From Bordetella genomosp. 13 (GTDB lineage Bacteria > Pseudomonadota > Gammaproteobacteria > Burkholderiales > Burkholderiaceae_B), in the NCBI RefSeq assembly GCF_002119665.1, contig NZ_CP021111.1, forward strand, positions 2,294,001-2,358,000: DNA of 64,000 nt, given 5' to 3'. Position 1 is the first letter of the stretch; the number at the start of each line of letters is the position of its first letter. The position numbers and the translations under genes are program-made. This document shows, piece by piece, positions 62,671-64,000 of this stretch. The notes beneath the pieces were generated by a model, which was given only the letters and a program-made list of their open reading frames with translations, was not told the origin of the DNA and ran no database searches.

Positions 62671-63642
62671 TCATTCGGCCTGGATGCCGCTCGTGCGCAC
62701 CACCTCGCGCCACTTCGCGATCTCGGCTTTCAGGAAGCCGTTGAATGCCTCCGGCGTCGACGCCACCGCCGTCATGCCCATGTCGGTCAGCGTGCGCCGC
62801 ACCTGCGGCGTCTCGAGCACGGCGGCCGCGCCGTCCCGGATGGCCGCAAGCACCGGCTGGGGCGTGCCCGCCGGCGCGACCAGGCCGAACATGCTGCCCA
62901 CCTCGAAGCCCTTCAGGGTCTCGGCCACCGTGGGATATTGCGCAAAGGCGGGATCGCGCTGCGCCGAGGCCAGCGCGATGATCTTCAATCGCCCGCTCTG
63001 CACCAGCGGCAGCGCCGACTGCAGCACGTCGAACATGATGTCCACCTGCCCGCCGATCAGGTCGGTCTGCGCGGGACTGCTGCCCTTGTAGGGCACGTGC
63101 ACGATGTCCACGCCGGCATTGCTCTTGAACAGCTCGCCGGCCAGGTGCGTCGACGTGCCGGCGCCCGGCGACGCATAGGTAAGCTTGCCGGGGTGGGCGC
63201 GGGCCCGCTCTATCAGTTGCGGCACGGTGTTGAACGGAGCGTCCGCCCGCGCCACGAGCACCAGCTTGGACTCCACCAGCTGGCTGGCGCCGGTCAGGTC
63301 GCGCAGCGTGTCGTAGGGCATGGAACGCCGCACAGACGGATTGATGGTGTAGGCGCTGTTGACCATGCCGATGGTCTGCCCGTCCGGCGCCGCCTTGGCC
63401 ACCTGGTCCGCGCCTATCATCGTGCCGGCGCCCGGCTTGTTCTCGACAATGACGGGCTGCTTCCAGCGCGTCTGCAGGCCCTCCGCCAGCACACGGGCCA
63501 GCGCGTCGGTGGGACCGCCGGGCGGGAACGGCACGATCAGGCGCACGGGCCCGTTCGGATAGGGCGACGCCGCATGCGCGACGGGCAGCCAGGCGCATGC
63601 CGCCAATGCCGCGCACAGCGCGGCCTTCAGTGTTTTTCTCAT
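62671..63642 (-). CDS. Bug-family periplasmic substrate-binding protein (second)
   Basis: The 323-residue protein has a signal peptide (MRKTLKAALCAALAACAWLPVAHA). Bug motifs follow: YPNGPVRLIVPFPPGGPTDALARVLAEGLQ, IVENKPGAGTMIGADQVAKAAPDG and VPYKGSSPAQTDLIGGQVDIMFD. ATG at 63640-63642 starts the signal peptide. It is adjacent to a TauD/TfdA-type dioxygenase on the same strand, so the ligand may be that enzyme's substrate (inference). No TctAB membrane genes are in view. Confidence 0.9.
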   Translation of the reverse strand: MRKTLKAALCAALAACAWLPVAHAASPYPNGPVRLIVPFPPGGPTDALARVLAEGLQTRWKQPVIVENKPGAGTMIGADQVAKAAPDGQTIGMVNSAYTINPSVRRSMPYDTLRDLTGASQLVESKLVLVARADAPFNTVPQLIERARAHPGKLTYASPGAGTSTHLAGELFKSNAGVDIVHVPYKGSSPAQTDLIGGQVDIMFDVLQSALPLVQSGRLKIIALASAQRDPAFAQYPTVAETLKGFEVGSMFGLVAPAGTPQPVLAAIRDGAAAVLETPQVRRTLTDMGMTAVASTPEAFNGFLKAEIAKWREVVRTSGIQAE

Positions 63643-63701
63643 GATGTCTCCTATGCCGCATGGGCGGCTTGTTGTAATCGGATCGGTGCGATGGTCCGCG
63701 A

Positions 63702-64000
63702 CTATGCGGCGGCGTCCAGTGTGGTCGTGCGGCGCAGCTCGCGGCGCGCGGACAGGTCGAAGGGACGCCCGCGGTGCAGCGTGCTGCGGTTGTCCCACAT
63801 GACCAGGTCGGCGGGCTGCCAGACGTGGCGGTACACGAAGCGGGGCTGCGTCGCGTGTTCCAGCAGGTCCATCAGCAGCAGCCGCCCTTCGGCCACGGAC
63901 AGCTCAAGCACGTGGCTGGCATGGGCGCCGATGAACAGCAGCTCGCGCCCGCTGCCCGGATGGCGCCGCACCAGCGGCCACGCCGCGGCCGGGATGGCCT
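63702..64000 (-). CDS. TauD/TfdA-family alpha-ketoglutarate dioxygenase (partial)
   Basis: The C-terminal 99 residues are in the window; the N-terminus lies beyond base 64000. The segment PLVRRHPGSGRELLFIGAHASHVLELS and FVYRHVWQPADLVMWDNRSTLHRGRPFD holds the last iron ligand His and ends RRTTTLDAAA with the conserved Arg. These Fe(II) enzymes oxidise sulfonates, phenoxyacetates or similar compounds. It precedes the Bug gene by 59 bases, so cotranscription is likely. Confidence 0.85.
   Translation of the reverse strand, partial: AIPAAAWPLVRRHPGSGRELLFIGAHASHVLELSVAEGRLLLMDLLEHATQPRFVYRHVWQPADLVMWDNRSTLHRGRPFDLSARRELRRTTTLDAAA

Overview
This window is a single stretch of high-G+C bacterial chromosome with dense, ordinary core genes. 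It has no insertion sequences, prophage or CRISPR array. Gene content and order fit a betaproteobacterium of the Alcaligenaceae, most likely Bordetella or a close relative such as Achromobacter. The signs are two Bug-type periplasmic binding proteins, trxA next to rho, the scpB-rluB and rimP-nusA-infB-rbfA-truB-typA clusters, and a kynBUA tryptophan-degradation cluster. The species call is inference; no 16S gene is present.

Layout. Positions 1-5.3 kb: end of trxA, rho, then a YhdP/AsmA-like protein on the minus strand, divergent from glnE (5.4-8.2 kb). Positions 8.2-13.5 kb: queH, L-serine dehydratase, a dienelactone-hydrolase-like enzyme and a ZIP metal transporter. Two gene-free stretches here (8184-8939 and 12838-13540) carry four copies of a structured repeat. 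Positions 13.5-19.6 kb: polA, a LOG-family phosphoribohydrolase, a LysR regulator divergent from a tautomerase, and a secreted alpha/beta hydrolase. Positions 19.7-31.2 kb: a long minus-strand information-processing block, scpB-rluB followed by rimP-nusA-infB-rbfA-truB-typA. Positions 31.2-33.7 kb: initiator tRNA-Met, a COG0523 GTPase, tRNA-Asn and tRNA-Thr. Positions 33.8-36.8 kb: fkpB-ispH-maiA and radC. Positions 36.8-43.1 kb: a LysR regulator divergent from an M20 peptidase-Bug-kynB-kynU-kynA cluster. Positions 43.2-49.5 kb: rpmE2, a GT39-type membrane protein, a MATE transporter, a small secreted protein, a TSUP permease and radA. Positions 49.6-52.8 kb: a VWA lipoprotein, an ECF sigma factor and a membrane anti-sigma candidate. 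Positions 52.9-58.7 kb: an SDR enzyme, alanine racemase, the squalene genes hpnC-hpnD-hpnE, and crcB. Positions 58.8-64 kb: a MarR/DUF1398 pair, clpB, a Bug protein and the end of a TauD-type dioxygenase.

The most unusual signal is the repeat family. Each well-preserved copy has a conserved core flanked by arms of about 34-40 nt. The arms are complementary within a copy but differ in sequence between copies, and the core stems also show paired changes. This is the pattern expected of an element kept, or created, as a long hairpin. Other sites worth attention are a twin 14-bp palindrome over the marR promoter, a terminator-like hairpin ending just before the rimP start codon, a 20-bp perfect palindrome in the rpmE2 leader, a metalloregulator-like palindrome over the ZIP promoter, and LysR-type palindromes in two divergent intergenic regions.
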